Origin: Streptosporangium sp. NBC_01495
GTDB taxonomy: Bacteria; Actinomycetota; Actinomycetes; Streptosporangiales; Streptosporangiaceae
Length of the DNA stretch: 64,000 nucleotides
Direction of reading: 5' to 3'
Assembly: GCF_036250735.1 (NCBI RefSeq)
Contig: NZ_CP109430.1
Coordinates: forward strand, 6,386,001-6,450,000
The notes beneath the pieces are model-generated. The model was not told the origin of the DNA, ran no database searches, and saw nothing but the letters and a program-made list of their open reading frames with translations. Every line of letters starts with the position of its first letter. Positions within the stretch are counted from its first letter, which is position 1. Of this stretch, positions 8,773 to 17,486 are shown in pieces. The position numbers were made by a program, and so were the translations under genes.

Positions 8773-10074
8773 TCAGAGAGCGCGGAGCGCCCCGGTGAAG
8801 GCGTCAACGGTGGCGGCGATGTCCGTCTCGGTGTGCGCGGTGGACAGGAACCACAGGCCACGCGGCACCATGTTGACTCCGCGATCGAGCAGCTCCGCGT
8901 GCAGCCGAGCCATCATCGCCCGGTCGGTCGCGGCGAACCCGCGATAGTCACGCACGGCCTCGGCGTCTGTGAAGTAGGTCTGGAACACCGGCCCGGGACC
9001 GTCCACGAGCAGCGGCACACCCGCCTTGGCAGCCGCGTCCCTGATGCCCTCCATCAGCGCCGAGCCCCGGGCGAACAGCGTGCCGTAGACCTCGTCCCGC
9101 TGCTCGTCGAGGATGCGCAGCGTCGCCTCGGCCGCCGCGATGCCGACGGGCTGGGAGTTGAACGTGCCCGCGTGGGCGACCTTCCCCGTCGAGATGTGGT
9201 CCATGACGGACGCCTTGCCGACCAGGGCGGAAACCTGCATGCCGCCGGCCATGGCCTTGCCGAACACCGACAGGTCCGGGGTGATCCCGAGATACTCCTG
9301 CGCGCCGCCGGGCGCGAGCCGGAAGCCGGTGATGATCTCGTCGAAGACGAGCAGGCTGCCGTGCCGGTCGCAGAGCTTCCGTACGGCTTCGAGGTAGCCG
9401 AGGTCCGGCAGGATCGCCCCGGTGTTGCAGAGCACCGGCTCGGTGATCACCGCGGCGATCTCGGCACCGTGCCGGTCCATCAGGCGGGTCAGGGCCTCGA
9501 GGTCGTTCCACGGGCAGAGGATGAGGTCCTCGGCATGGCCCTGCTGCTGCCCCGCCGTACCGGGGACCGCGACGGGCGCGTCCGCCGGGCCGGCCAGCTC
9601 CAGGGCGGGGTGCACGCTGTAGAGGACGGGGTCCAGCCAGCCGTGGTAGTGGCCCTCGAACTTGAGGATCTTGGACCGGCCGGTGAAACCGCGCGCGAGC
9701 CGGAGGGCGGCGTGAACCGCCTCGGAGCCGACGGTGTTGAAGCGGACCCGTTCGGCCGAGGGCACCATCGCGCACAGCCGCTCGGCCACCCGCACCTCCG
9801 CGGCGTGCTGGGCCGAGTAGACCATGCCGCGCGCGGCCTGGGCCGAGATGGCCTCGACCACCTCGGGCGGGCAGTGGCCCAGCAGCGCGGGCCCCTGGCC
9901 CAGGACGTAGTCGATGTAGGCGTTGCCGTCCACGTCCCAGAGGTGCGCGCCCTGCGCGTGGTCCACGTAGAGCGGGACGCCGGTGGTGCGGCGAGCGTCG
10001 CTGGATACCCCTCCAGCCAGGTACTGCTGCGCGGTGGAGTAGAGGTCGCGGCTGACGTCCAGATTGCGGGTCAT
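8773..10074 (-). CDS. Class III aminotransferase, glutamate-1-semialdehyde 2,1-aminomutase-like
   Basis: 433 residues with the start at ATG 10074, which matches the usual ~430-residue length; ATG 10083 or 10137 would only add residues unlike the family. PLP-enzyme landmarks are present: an NTVGSEAVHAALRLAR segment binding the phosphate, HYHGW, DEIITGFR (Asp to the pyridine nitrogen) and FGKAMAGG with the Schiff-base lysine. The family moves an amino group within or between small molecules. Tetrapyrrole synthesis is the classic role, but no other heme gene is nearby and many actinobacterial paralogues act in specialised or catabolic pathways. It is divergent from the FAH-family hydrolase with a ~130-base shared promoter region, so the pair may belong to one catabolic unit. 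The substrate is unknown. Confidence 0.85.
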   Translation of the reverse strand: MTRNLDVSRDLYSTAQQYLAGGVSSDARRTTGVPLYVDHAQGAHLWDVDGNAYIDYVLGQGPALLGHCPPEVVEAISAQAARGMVYSAQHAAEVRVAERLCAMVPSAERVRFNTVGSEAVHAALRLARGFTGRSKILKFEGHYHGWLDPVLYSVHPALELAGPADAPVAVPGTAGQQQGHAEDLILCPWNDLEALTRLMDRHGAEIAAVITEPVLCNTGAILPDLGYLEAVRKLCDRHGSLLVFDEIITGFRLAPGGAQEYLGITPDLSVFGKAMAGGMQVSALVGKASVMDHISTGKVAHAGTFNSQPVGIAAAEATLRILDEQRDEVYGTLFARGSALMEGIRDAAAKAGVPLLVDGPGPVFQTYFTDAEAVRDYRGFAATDRAMMARLHAELLDRGVNMVPRGLWFLSTAHTETDIAATVDAFTGALRAL

Positions 10075-10209
10075 GACGACCATCAAAGGCGCACCGCCCA
10101 CCACGTACAAGGAAGAGCGCAAGGGAGGGGTCGTCATCGCAAGGATGGGTTCTTGTGAGGCCCAGGCCGAGCTGGTGAGCTGAGGCACACCCCTCAGGAA
10201 GGAATGGCC

Positions 10210-11070
10210 GTGTATCTCGGGCGTATCCGGCGGACCCCCGCCGACCAAGTCGAAGCAGTGGCCTGGCGCGAGGGCGGCGAGCTTCTCAGCCTGTCCGGCC
10301 TCGACGGGCCAGCCGATCCGGTGGCCCTGCTGAACACGTACGGGCTCGACCGGCTCACCGCGGAGGTGGACCGGCTCTGGACCGTCGCGCCGGCGCTGCT
10401 CGCGGAGTCGTCGGTGTTCTTCGAGCCGCCGGTGGCCACCTGCACCAAGATCTGCTGTCTGGCGCTCAACTACCTGGAGCACGCCGAGGAGAGCGGGCTG
10501 GAGGTGCCGCCCGCGCCGGTGCTGTTCTTCAAGCCGCCGTCGGCGCTGACCGGCCACAACCGCCCCGTCGAGGCACCGGCGCGTACGAAGCACCTGGAGC
10601 ACGAGGTCGAGCTGGCCCTCGTCATCGGATCGGTGACCCGCGACCTGCCGGCCGAGCGCTGGCGGGAGGCCGTGGCCGGCTACACGGTGATCAACGACAT
10701 GACCGCCCGCGACCTGCAGCTGGCGAACATCGACCGCAACGTGCCGTGGGATCAGGCCAAGGGGTTCGACACCTTCGCCCCCACGGGGCCGTATCTCGCC
10801 ACGATGGACGAGGTGCCCGATCCCCAGGCGCTCGAGCTCCGCCTGGAGGTGGACGGCCAGGTGCGGCAGCGGGCGAACACCAGGCAGATGGTGTTCGGGA
10901 TCCCCCAGCTGATCGCCGACCTGTCGGACGGAATGACGCTGGAGCCCGGTGACCTCATCGCGACCGGCACCATCGCCGGGATCGCCCCGCTCCAGGAGGG
11001 CGACGTCATGCGGGCCACGGTGGCCGGCGTCGGAACACTGGTCAACAGGGTTACTTTTAGGACCGCCTAA
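10210..11070 (+). CDS. Fumarylacetoacetate hydrolase (FAH) family protein
   Basis: 286 residues. I prefer GTG 10210 over ATG 10204: AGGAAGG lies 7 bases before the GTG but touches the ATG. The C-terminal FAH fold is clear, with metal-ligand-type acidic residues in HLEHEVELALVIG and INDMTARDLQ, and the family's late motifs (KGFDTFAPTGPYL, MEP-like LEPGDLIATGT). Relatives hydrolyse or isomerise acylpyruvates, 2-oxo-4-ene diacids or ureidoglycolate in catabolism. It lies between a divergent aminotransferase and, 17 bases downstream, an AraC regulator, suggesting a small inducible catabolic module. The substrate is not predictable from sequence alone. Confidence 0.85.
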   Translation: MYLGRIRRTPADQVEAVAWREGGELLSLSGLDGPADPVALLNTYGLDRLTAEVDRLWTVAPALLAESSVFFEPPVATCTKICCLALNYLEHAEESGLEVPPAPVLFFKPPSALTGHNRPVEAPARTKHLEHEVELALVIGSVTRDLPAERWREAVAGYTVINDMTARDLQLANIDRNVPWDQAKGFDTFAPTGPYLATMDEVPDPQALELRLEVDGQVRQRANTRQMVFGIPQLIADLSDGMTLEPGDLIATGTIAGIAPLQEGDVMRATVAGVGTLVNRVTFRTA

Positions 11071-11087
11071 ATAGTATTATTCGGCGC

Positions 11088-12179
11088 ATGGACGCGCCCT
11101 TTGCGGTCGCCGCGCTGGTCGACATCGATGACTTCGTCGCCTCGCGGCGGTCGCGCGGGCAGCCGTGGGCCCGCCGCCAGCTCGACCGGGCCGAGCGAGC
11201 GGTTCTGGCGGTGACGTACGGCCGACCGGCGGCGAGCTGCCGTTCGACGCCTCCCGACGAGTGGCTCGTGCTTCTGACCGGCGACGATCCCCACGCGCTC
11301 ATGACCGACGCGGGCGGGCTGGCAGAGGAGCTGCGCACCCGCATCGTGCGTGAGACCGAGCTCACCGCGACCGTCAGCCTGGGCACCCCGCACGACGGGC
11401 CCGGCGGGGTCGCGGCGGCCGAGCGGGACGCCCGATGGACGAACTCCTACAAGCTCCTGCTCGGCGGGGACCGAGTGATCACCTCGCCCACACCGGACCG
11501 GCCGGGCTCGCCGCCTCCGGTGCGGATCGAGCCGGAGCTGGCCCGCCGGATCCAGGCCGGCGACGCCGGCGGCGCGGCCGGACTGCTCTCCAATTGGGTG
11601 GACCGGTGCCTGCAGGAACGCGACCTGGACCCGAAGACCCTGTACAACTGGCTCATGGGTGAGCTGCTGTTCGTCGTCGACGTGGCCAACGGCTCCCGGC
11701 TCACCGGCGGCTCCACGGACTGGCTGGACGCCTGCGCCCGCCTGCCGATCGAAAAGCTGATCACCGTAACCGAGATCCACGAGCGCTCCTACCTGCACAT
11801 CTGGCTGGAGGAGACCATCAGGCGGCTGGTGCGGAGCGACAGCGCGAAGGACATCCTCACGATGGCCGAGAGCTACCTGACCGCGCACTACAACGATCCC
11901 CGGCTCAGGCTCTCCACGGTCGCCGAGGCGATCTCCGCCAGCCCCTTCTACATCTCGCACCTGTTCGCGGAGGAGCGCGGGACCACGTTCCTGCGCCACC
12001 TCACCGGGCTGCGCCTGCGCCACGCGCGGACCCTGCTCAGCACCTCCGCCCTCCCGGTCGACGTGGTCGCCGCCGAGTCGGGCTACTTGAGCGCGAAGGC
12101 CCTGCGGAGCGTGTTCCGGCGCCACGTCGGCTGCTCACCCACCGAATATCGACGCCAGACATATCGGATGCGACCATAA
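11088..12179 (+). CDS. AraC-family transcription regulator with CdaR-like GGDEF-type domain
   Basis: 363 residues. The C-terminal ~100 residues are a double helix-turn-helix of AraC type (LTMAESYLTAHYNDPRLRLSTVAEAIS through the FRRHVGCSPTEYRR signature). The N-terminal ~130 residues resemble the degenerate GGDEF-like domain of CdaR/PucR regulators (VAALVDIDDF; LAEELRTRI; SLGTPH), probably a ligand or dimerisation module. No ribosome-binding site precedes ATG 11088. A -10-like TAGTAT at 11072-11077 would place the transcript start at about 11084, so the message may be nearly leaderless, starting inside the 17-base gap after the hydrolase gene. It is likely to control the neighbouring hydrolase and aminotransferase (inference from position). 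Confidence 0.8.
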   Translation: MDAPFAVAALVDIDDFVASRRSRGQPWARRQLDRAERAVLAVTYGRPAASCRSTPPDEWLVLLTGDDPHALMTDAGGLAEELRTRIVRETELTATVSLGTPHDGPGGVAAAERDARWTNSYKLLLGGDRVITSPTPDRPGSPPPVRIEPELARRIQAGDAGGAAGLLSNWVDRCLQERDLDPKTLYNWLMGELLFVVDVANGSRLTGGSTDWLDACARLPIEKLITVTEIHERSYLHIWLEETIRRLVRSDSAKDILTMAESYLTAHYNDPRLRLSTVAEAISASPFYISHLFAEERGTTFLRHLTGLRLRHARTLLSTSALPVDVVAAESGYLSAKALRSVFRRHVGCSPTEYRRQTYRMRP

Positions 12180-12369
12180 ATCTGCCCGGTCCCCAACCTC
12201 ACCGACGTCCTGGTCGCCCAACTCCTGGTCGCGGGTCGCCGGCCGGTACGTCACCGCGGGCGTATCGCCGCCCGTATTCAGGTCGGCCGATACCCCAGGC
12301 GGCGACGTCCACAACGACCTGCTCCTGGCCGGGTACGGCTGGCGGGCACGGCTCGGCGACGCGTGACCG

Positions 12370-13704
12370 CTAGCGGAGCGACCGCTCCATCACCAGCCGG
12401 TACGGCTGCCGCGGCCGCCCCGCCTGGGCGGGGCGCACGGTGGGCAGGGGCCAGGCCAGGCCCTCCTCGACCAGGCTCTGCAGCACCCGTCGGGCGCTGC
12501 GCGGGGCGATGGACAGCACGTCCGCCACGATCTCGGCGTCCACGACCATCGCTTCTGGCCCGTCGCCGAGCCCTTTGACCAGCCGCTCCAGGATCTTCAC
12601 CGCCTTGGAGGCCGCCACGGGCTCGCTCACCGGCTCCACCTTGCGGCGCCGGCGCATCGGCAGGGACAGCACCGTGCCGTCCAAGCCGACGAGGAAGGCC
12701 GCGGTGGCGTCGGCGTTGCGCGCCTTCTCCACGGCGAGCATCGCGTTGGAGTCGGCGTCCCTGGCCGTGTTGCCCAGGCCGATGCCGACCTCGACCGCGA
12801 CACCCACGTCGGCGCGGATCCGGTCCATGAAGGGCGCGACCCGGAAGCCGTCGGTCGCCTGCGAGAGCGAGCCGACGGTGGCGGTGACCACGTAGCTGTT
12901 CTCGTCGCGCGGAACCACGGTGGCGCCCATCAGTCTGGCGTCGGTCAGCAGCGCCTGCTGCAGCGAGAGCTTCAGCTCCTGCTGCCAGTAGTTGCCCGGC
13001 CCCGAATAGCTGGGCCGGGCCGAGGCCGCCAGCTCCACCAGGACGATGGCGATCTGTGACTCCTCCAATCGGCTGCCCGTCCCGAGGAGCGCCGCGGTGT
13101 TGAGCGCGAGCCGCAACGTGTGCGGGGTCGGCAGCATCCGCAGCACGGGCACCTGGGCGGCGGCCAGCTTCCCGGCCACGGTCCTGATCGTGGTCAGCGC
13201 CGCGGTCGTGGCCCCCTGCCGGTAGAGCTTCTCGTGGAAGCCGATGAAGCCACGCGCCGACTCCGGCCGGTCGTACTCCGACAGGTGCACGTGGTCGGTG
13301 CTCACGCCGATCTCGCCGTACGCCTCGTGCACATCCGCGGCGGAGATCGAGTCGATGCTCACCCTGGCCGGGTCGATGCCGTGGCTGAGCACGCCCCGCA
13401 GCAGGCTGGAGTAGAGGCCGGAGCCATTGACCGGGACGAACGTCGCGGGCACCGGCAGCTCGCCCGACTGCCGGGCCAGGTCATGCTGGAGAGGTCCGGT
13501 GAAGAGGACGACGTCGACGCTATCGGCGATCTTGCAGAACTTCTCGTACGTCTCGTGCTCCTCCGCGTGCGGCGCGCCGACCAGGCGCCAGTCGGCGGCC
13601 GCGGGCAGATCCGCCCCGATCGACATGATCTGCTCGACCAGATCGTGCGGCCCCACGACGCCGATCGTCACCCTGGATCGTGTCTCGGACCGTAGCCGCT
13701 CCAT
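12370..13704 (-). CDS. Transcriptional regulator with GGDEF-like and C-terminal winged-helix domains
   Basis: 444 residues from ATG 13704, preceded by AAGGAGG. The N-terminal ~200 residues (VTIGVVGPHDLVEQIMSIG onward) look like a receiver or PrpR-type sensing domain. The middle (SYVVTATVGSLSQ; VGIGLGNTARDADSNAMLAVEKAR) resembles a degenerate GGDEF-like domain. The C-terminal ~80 residues contain a winged helix (AEIVADVLSIAPRSARRVLQSL). This composition fits orphan actinobacterial regulators placed beside sugar or amidohydrolase operons. It heads the minus-strand carbohydrate locus in position, being downstream of the amidohydrolases and 52 bases from them, and could be their regulator. The exact family is uncertain. 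The preceding 12180-12369 contains only a possible decayed plus-strand frame ending at 12366. Confidence 0.65.
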   Translation of the reverse strand: MERLRSETRSRVTIGVVGPHDLVEQIMSIGADLPAAADWRLVGAPHAEEHETYEKFCKIADSVDVVLFTGPLQHDLARQSGELPVPATFVPVNGSGLYSSLLRGVLSHGIDPARVSIDSISAADVHEAYGEIGVSTDHVHLSEYDRPESARGFIGFHEKLYRQGATTAALTTIRTVAGKLAAAQVPVLRMLPTPHTLRLALNTAALLGTGSRLEESQIAIVLVELAASARPSYSGPGNYWQQELKLSLQQALLTDARLMGATVVPRDENSYVVTATVGSLSQATDGFRVAPFMDRIRADVGVAVEVGIGLGNTARDADSNAMLAVEKARNADATAAFLVGLDGTVLSLPMRRRRKVEPVSEPVAASKAVKILERLVKGLGDGPEAMVVDAEIVADVLSIAPRSARRVLQSLVEEGLAWPLPTVRPAQAGRPRQPYRLVMERSLR

Positions 13705-13756
13705 GACGGTGATCCCTCCTTATCCAAGTTGCCCCCACCGGGATCATAAATCGTGC

Positions 13757-14593
13757 TCAGGGTGCGACCACCTGGCTGGAACGTGCTTGCCGGGCGCTGT
13801 CTCGCCACTGGAGCAGATCGGTCATCGTGCCACCGAGCACAGCGGTTCTGGCGTCGTCACTGAGATCACTGAAGAGTACCCGTCCGAGCGACATCCGAAG
13901 ATCGATGAACGGGAAGTCCGAACCGAACACCACCTGCCCCAGCCTCACCTCACGCACCATCCGGGCGAGGTCGGCGCCGGTGTTGTACGAACCGCACACC
14001 TCCAGCACCACCCCCGGACGGCGCTGCGCCACCTCGATGGCCGCGTCGAACCCCAGCGGGGTGGCGCCCGCGTGCCCGGCGAGGATCACCGCCCCCGGAT
14101 ACCGGATGGCCGTCTCCTCCACCATGGGCAGGTCGTTGTACGCCGAGCCCTCATAGGTGTGCGTGAGCACCGGGCAGCCGGTGCGCTGCGCGAACTCCCA
14201 CACCGGCGCGTATCTGCGGCCCGTGAGCGGATACAGGTGCAGGTCCGGGTGGAGCTTGACGCCCCCGAAACGGGGGTCGTCACCCCACTTCCCGAGTTCC
14301 CCCACCGGGTCCTGCCACGGGTTGACGGTCAGGTAGCCGGTGAACCGGTCGGGCGCGTGCTCGACGACCGCGGCGGTCGCCGCGTTGCCCGCCGCCGCGT
14401 CGAGCTGAATCGCCAGGTGACTGGACAGGACCGCGTGCGACACCCCGCACCGGTCCATCACCCTGACCATCGCCGCCGGGCCCGCCTCGGGGATGAAGAA
14501 CAGGCTGTACGGCCCGGCGTGGGCGTGCGCGTCGACGATCCGCAGGCTGTGCTGGGGACGGCGTTCCCACAGGGCGGATGTGAGGGGGTTCAT
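13757..14593 (-). CDS. TIM-barrel amidohydrolase (amidohydrolase_2 family)
   Basis: 278 residues with ATG 14593, overlapping the stop of the upstream gene in an ATGA arrangement; longer in-frame starts fall inside that gene. Metal-binding motifs of the family are visible: VDAHAHAG (HxH), FGGVKLHPDLH, THTYEG, LAGHAG and a final VVFGSDFPFIDL with the conserved Asp. Relatives hydrolyse or decarboxylate cyclic acids and lactones. Beside a polysaccharide lyase and a sugar importer it may act as a lactonase or in opening a sugar-acid intermediate (inference). It is translationally coupled to the next gene, a diverged paralogue. Confidence 0.8.
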   Translation of the reverse strand: MNPLTSALWERRPQHSLRIVDAHAHAGPYSLFFIPEAGPAAMVRVMDRCGVSHAVLSSHLAIQLDAAAGNAATAAVVEHAPDRFTGYLTVNPWQDPVGELGKWGDDPRFGGVKLHPDLHLYPLTGRRYAPVWEFAQRTGCPVLTHTYEGSAYNDLPMVEETAIRYPGAVILAGHAGATPLGFDAAIEVAQRRPGVVLEVCGSYNTGADLARMVREVRLGQVVFGSDFPFIDLRMSLGRVLFSDLSDDARTAVLGGTMTDLLQWRDSARQARSSQVVAP

Positions 14594-15351
14594 GCTGCTC
14601 TCGCCTTCTTGTGGAGCAGACTCCGCAGGTTGCCCCCGCCGATCGCCGACACCGCGCCGTCGTCGAGCTCCGACCACAACAGCCGGGTGACCGCCTCGGC
14701 CGGGTCACGAGTGGGCGCACCGGTGCCGAAGACCAGCCGCTGCTCGCCGAACCGCTCGACGAGCCACTCCAGGCCGCAGTGCGAGGACAGGTTGGCCAGC
14801 CCGAGGTGGACGTTGTCCGTACGGGCCAGAACACCGGCCACCTGGCGCAGGACGCGGTAGCCGAGGCCGCCGACCACGACCGTGAGGTGCGGGTGGGCCA
14901 CGGCGACCGCCTCCACCTGCGGCCACGTGGTCTGGGTGGCGTCCAGGAGCAGCGGCAGCCCGGCCCGCGCGATGGCCTCGAGCACCGGGGCCGCGTCCAC
15001 GCCCGCGAGGTCGTAGCCGTGGTCCACGGGGTAGGCGCGCACCGCACGGACCCCACCCGCCAGGGCGGCGGACACGAACTCGGCCGAGGTGCCCGTCTCC
15101 GCGCAGGTGTCGGGGAGCATCACCCAGCAGGGGAGCAGCCGGGGCTGGCCGGCGACCAGCTCCAGCAGCGCCTGGTTACCGGTGCGGGGGTCGTGCAGCC
15201 ACGACAGCGTGTGCCCGACCAGCGCCTCGGAGATGCCAAAACGGTCCATCGAGGCGAGCGCCTCGACGACGCTGCCCGTACCGACGTCGCGGGCGGGATG
15301 GCGTCCCAGCATCGCGTCGGCGTCGATCAGCACCGGTCCGCGCCTAGTCAT
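14590..15351 (-). CDS. Amidohydrolase-family protein, diverged partner of the downstream gene
   Basis: 253 residues from ATG 15351. The fold-level pattern of amidohydrolase_2 proteins is present (VLIDADAMLGRHP; VRAYPVDHGYDL; LLLDATQTTWPQ; LVFGTGAPTRDP), but the first metal motif reads DADAML instead of DxHxH, and the final Asp-containing strand is GTGAP rather than GSDxP. The usual metal ligands therefore appear partly lost. It may be a catalytically altered subunit paired with its neighbour, with which it overlaps by 4 bases. It overlaps the lyase gene upstream by 8 bases, so the whole minus-strand run is one operon. Confidence 0.7.
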   Translation of the reverse strand: MTRRGPVLIDADAMLGRHPARDVGTGSVVEALASMDRFGISEALVGHTLSWLHDPRTGNQALLELVAGQPRLLPCWVMLPDTCAETGTSAEFVSAALAGGVRAVRAYPVDHGYDLAGVDAAPVLEAIARAGLPLLLDATQTTWPQVEAVAVAHPHLTVVVGGLGYRVLRQVAGVLARTDNVHLGLANLSSHCGLEWLVERFGEQRLVFGTGAPTRDPAEAVTRLLWSELDDGAVSAIGGGNLRSLLHKKARAA

Positions 15352-17485
15352 CGGCCGCCGCTTCCAGGTGCCATCGGCCCGACGACGGGAGGGTGACCGT
15401 GAGGCCCGGGCGCAGCCGTACCCCGTTGAGCGCCAGCCTGGTCACACCGGGCGCGTGGACCCTCAGCTCGGTGCATCGGTCGGTGTCCACCACCGCGGTG
15501 AATCCCCCGCGGTAGGTGATGTCGGCCGCGACCAGTCCCCGGGCCTCGACCAGGGCGATCCCATCCTGGACGAGGGAGGGGCCCCAGCAGGCGGCGGCGA
15601 GCAGGACGCCGGCGGTGTCACAGCGCGTCCACTGGTGGCCGGAGAACACGTCGACGACCCCGTCGAGACAGACCTCCCCGCCGCGCAGCCGTACGGCGGG
15701 CGGGTTCTCGGCGAAGGGGAAGAGCCCTACGGTGAACGTCTCGGCTCGCTGACGCAGGCCGAGGGTGTGCACCTCGCCGTACTCCGCGGTCCGGGCCGCG
15801 GGGTCGGGGATCCGGCTGGGCCCGGTGCCGTGCAGGACGCCCGTGACCGCCTCGGGGTCGGCGGGAAGCACGTAAAGCCCGGGACCCCGCACGTTGGCGT
15901 GCCCTCCGGCACGTTCCGTCCAGGGCGAACGGCCGTGCAGCTGCCACACGGCTTCGGGGGCGTCCTCTATCTCGTCGGTCACCAGCCAGTACGACGGGGC
16001 TTCGCGGACGAAGACGATCCGCCGGTCGTGCCTGTTCGGATAGCCGTGGTGATGGCCCGCGAACACGTCCACGTGCGGCAGGGCCGCGAACGTGTCGCAG
16101 GTGGCGTCGCGGTCGGCCGAGAACGCCGCGCCGGGCAGGAGAACCGTGTTGTGGCCGCGCGTCGCCTGGAACCAGTCGTGGTAGCCGGGGTCGTCGTAGG
16201 ACGGTGGACCGCCCGCCTCCCAGGCCAGCGGCACACCCCAGCCGGACAGCACGAAGTCCAGCGCCGCGTGGTGGCTGTGCGGCTCCAGCTCGTGGCCGAC
16301 GAACGGCCCGTAGTTCACCACGGTGTGCAACGCGTCGGGCTCCCAGCCGGTGCGGAAGACCGCGTACTGGCTGGTGTCCAGGGTGCGGGAGAAGGCGTCG
16401 GGCTCGCTCGCCGGAGCGGGCGCGGGCGCGTCGTCCGGGCGGGGCGGCAGCCACGCCAGCTCGCCGCGCAGTTGCTCGGGCGACAGCCAGCGCCGGGCGA
16501 GCGCCTCGTAGCCGGGATCGCCGAGCAGGTAGTGGCCGCGCAGCAGGTGCGCGGCCGGCCAGAACAGGCCGCTGTCCTGCAGGTGGGGAATCCACCCGGC
16601 GGGGGTGACGAGCGCGACGTACCAGTCGTGCATGGCCCGGACGCGCGGGTGGGCGGCCAGGTCCCAGCCGAGGTACTGCTCGCCGATGACGGCGGCCCGC
16701 TGGACGGCTTCGACGCACATGCTGTGATAGCCCGGAGAGCGCTCGTGGTGCCCGCCGTCGGCCCGCACGTCGAGTTCGAGGTGGTCGAGGATCCGCGCCT
16801 TCGCGACCTCCGCCCAGCCGCTCGCCTCTCCGAACTCGGGGAAGACGGCGGCGACGTGCAGGAGCTCGGACGCGCACGCGAACTGCCAGTTGCCCTGCCG
16901 GAACTCGTCGTGCTCCTCGGCCGCCCAGCGGGCGCCGCCGAGGACGGTCTTCACCATCCGCAGCCAGCCCTCGCGGCTGAGCGCGGGCTCCTCGCCGAAG
17001 ACCGCCAGGGCCTGGGTGACCAGGGAGGAGCGCGCCCAGACGCCGAGGGAGTACCAGACGACGTCGAGACCGGGCCAGTCGCCGACCACCCGGTCCCGGC
17101 TGTCGTACCACTGGCCGAACAGCCGGTCCCACTCCTTGGCGTAGGCCGGGTCGCGAGTCAGCGCGTAGGCCGAGACCAGGGGCGACATCCACCTCAGGTA
17201 GTGGAACCCGTAGAGCCTCGACCGTCCGTGCCCCCTGTCCAGGAAGTCGGCCTCGGTGCCGAGGAGCTCGTCGGCGGCGGCGACGGCCTGCGCGGCGGTC
17301 TCCGTCCCGGACATGCCCGCCGCCCAGCGGGCGACGTCGAACACCGGCCGGGGCCCGGTCCTGGTGGACAGGTGGCGGCGCAGTTCCTCCACCGTCGCGG
17401 TCCCGGTCGCCGCGAGCAGGTCCTCATCGGTGATGTGGCGCATCCGCACGGGGTCAACGTGTGGCGGTTTCTCCACGTATTGCAC
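15344..17485 (-). CDS. Heparinase II/III-like polysaccharide lyase
   Basis: 713 residues from GTG 17485, with GGAAGG 7 bases upstream. The N-terminal ~370 residues look like an (alpha/alpha) toroid with a conserved GNWQFACASELL and GGHHERSPGYHSM, containing the expected Asn, Tyr and His. The C-terminal part is the heparinase II/III beta-sandwich (HSHHAALDFVLSGWG and RGHNTVLLPG). Family members cleave uronic-acid-containing polysaccharides (heparin, alginate, related oligomers) by beta-elimination. No signal peptide is evident, so it probably acts on imported oligosaccharides in the cytoplasm, consistent with the ABC importer encoded just upstream. The true substrate cannot be read from the sequence. 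Confidence 0.8.
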   Translation of the reverse strand: MQYVEKPPHVDPVRMRHITDEDLLAATGTATVEELRRHLSTRTGPRPVFDVARWAAGMSGTETAAQAVAAADELLGTEADFLDRGHGRSRLYGFHYLRWMSPLVSAYALTRDPAYAKEWDRLFGQWYDSRDRVVGDWPGLDVVWYSLGVWARSSLVTQALAVFGEEPALSREGWLRMVKTVLGGARWAAEEHDEFRQGNWQFACASELLHVAAVFPEFGEASGWAEVAKARILDHLELDVRADGGHHERSPGYHSMCVEAVQRAAVIGEQYLGWDLAAHPRVRAMHDWYVALVTPAGWIPHLQDSGLFWPAAHLLRGHYLLGDPGYEALARRWLSPEQLRGELAWLPPRPDDAPAPAPASEPDAFSRTLDTSQYAVFRTGWEPDALHTVVNYGPFVGHELEPHSHHAALDFVLSGWGVPLAWEAGGPPSYDDPGYHDWFQATRGHNTVLLPGAAFSADRDATCDTFAALPHVDVFAGHHHGYPNRHDRRIVFVREAPSYWLVTDEIEDAPEAVWQLHGRSPWTERAGGHANVRGPGLYVLPADPEAVTGVLHGTGPSRIPDPAARTAEYGEVHTLGLRQRAETFTVGLFPFAENPPAVRLRGGEVCLDGVVDVFSGHQWTRCDTAGVLLAAACWGPSLVQDGIALVEARGLVAADITYRGGFTAVVDTDRCTELRVHAPGVTRLALNGVRLRPGLTVTLPSSGRWHLEAAADD

Positions 17486-17486
17486 G

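Noticed and set aside
10075-10602. N-terminal extension of the aminotransferase frame
   Set aside because: It runs across the divergent FAH-family gene; the family length fits a start at 10074.
12181-12366. Plus-strand frame ending GGDVHNDLLLAGYGWRARL before a stop at 12366
   Set aside because: Looks like the tail of a protein but has no start or body in the 190-bp gap; too short to name, even as a pseudogene.
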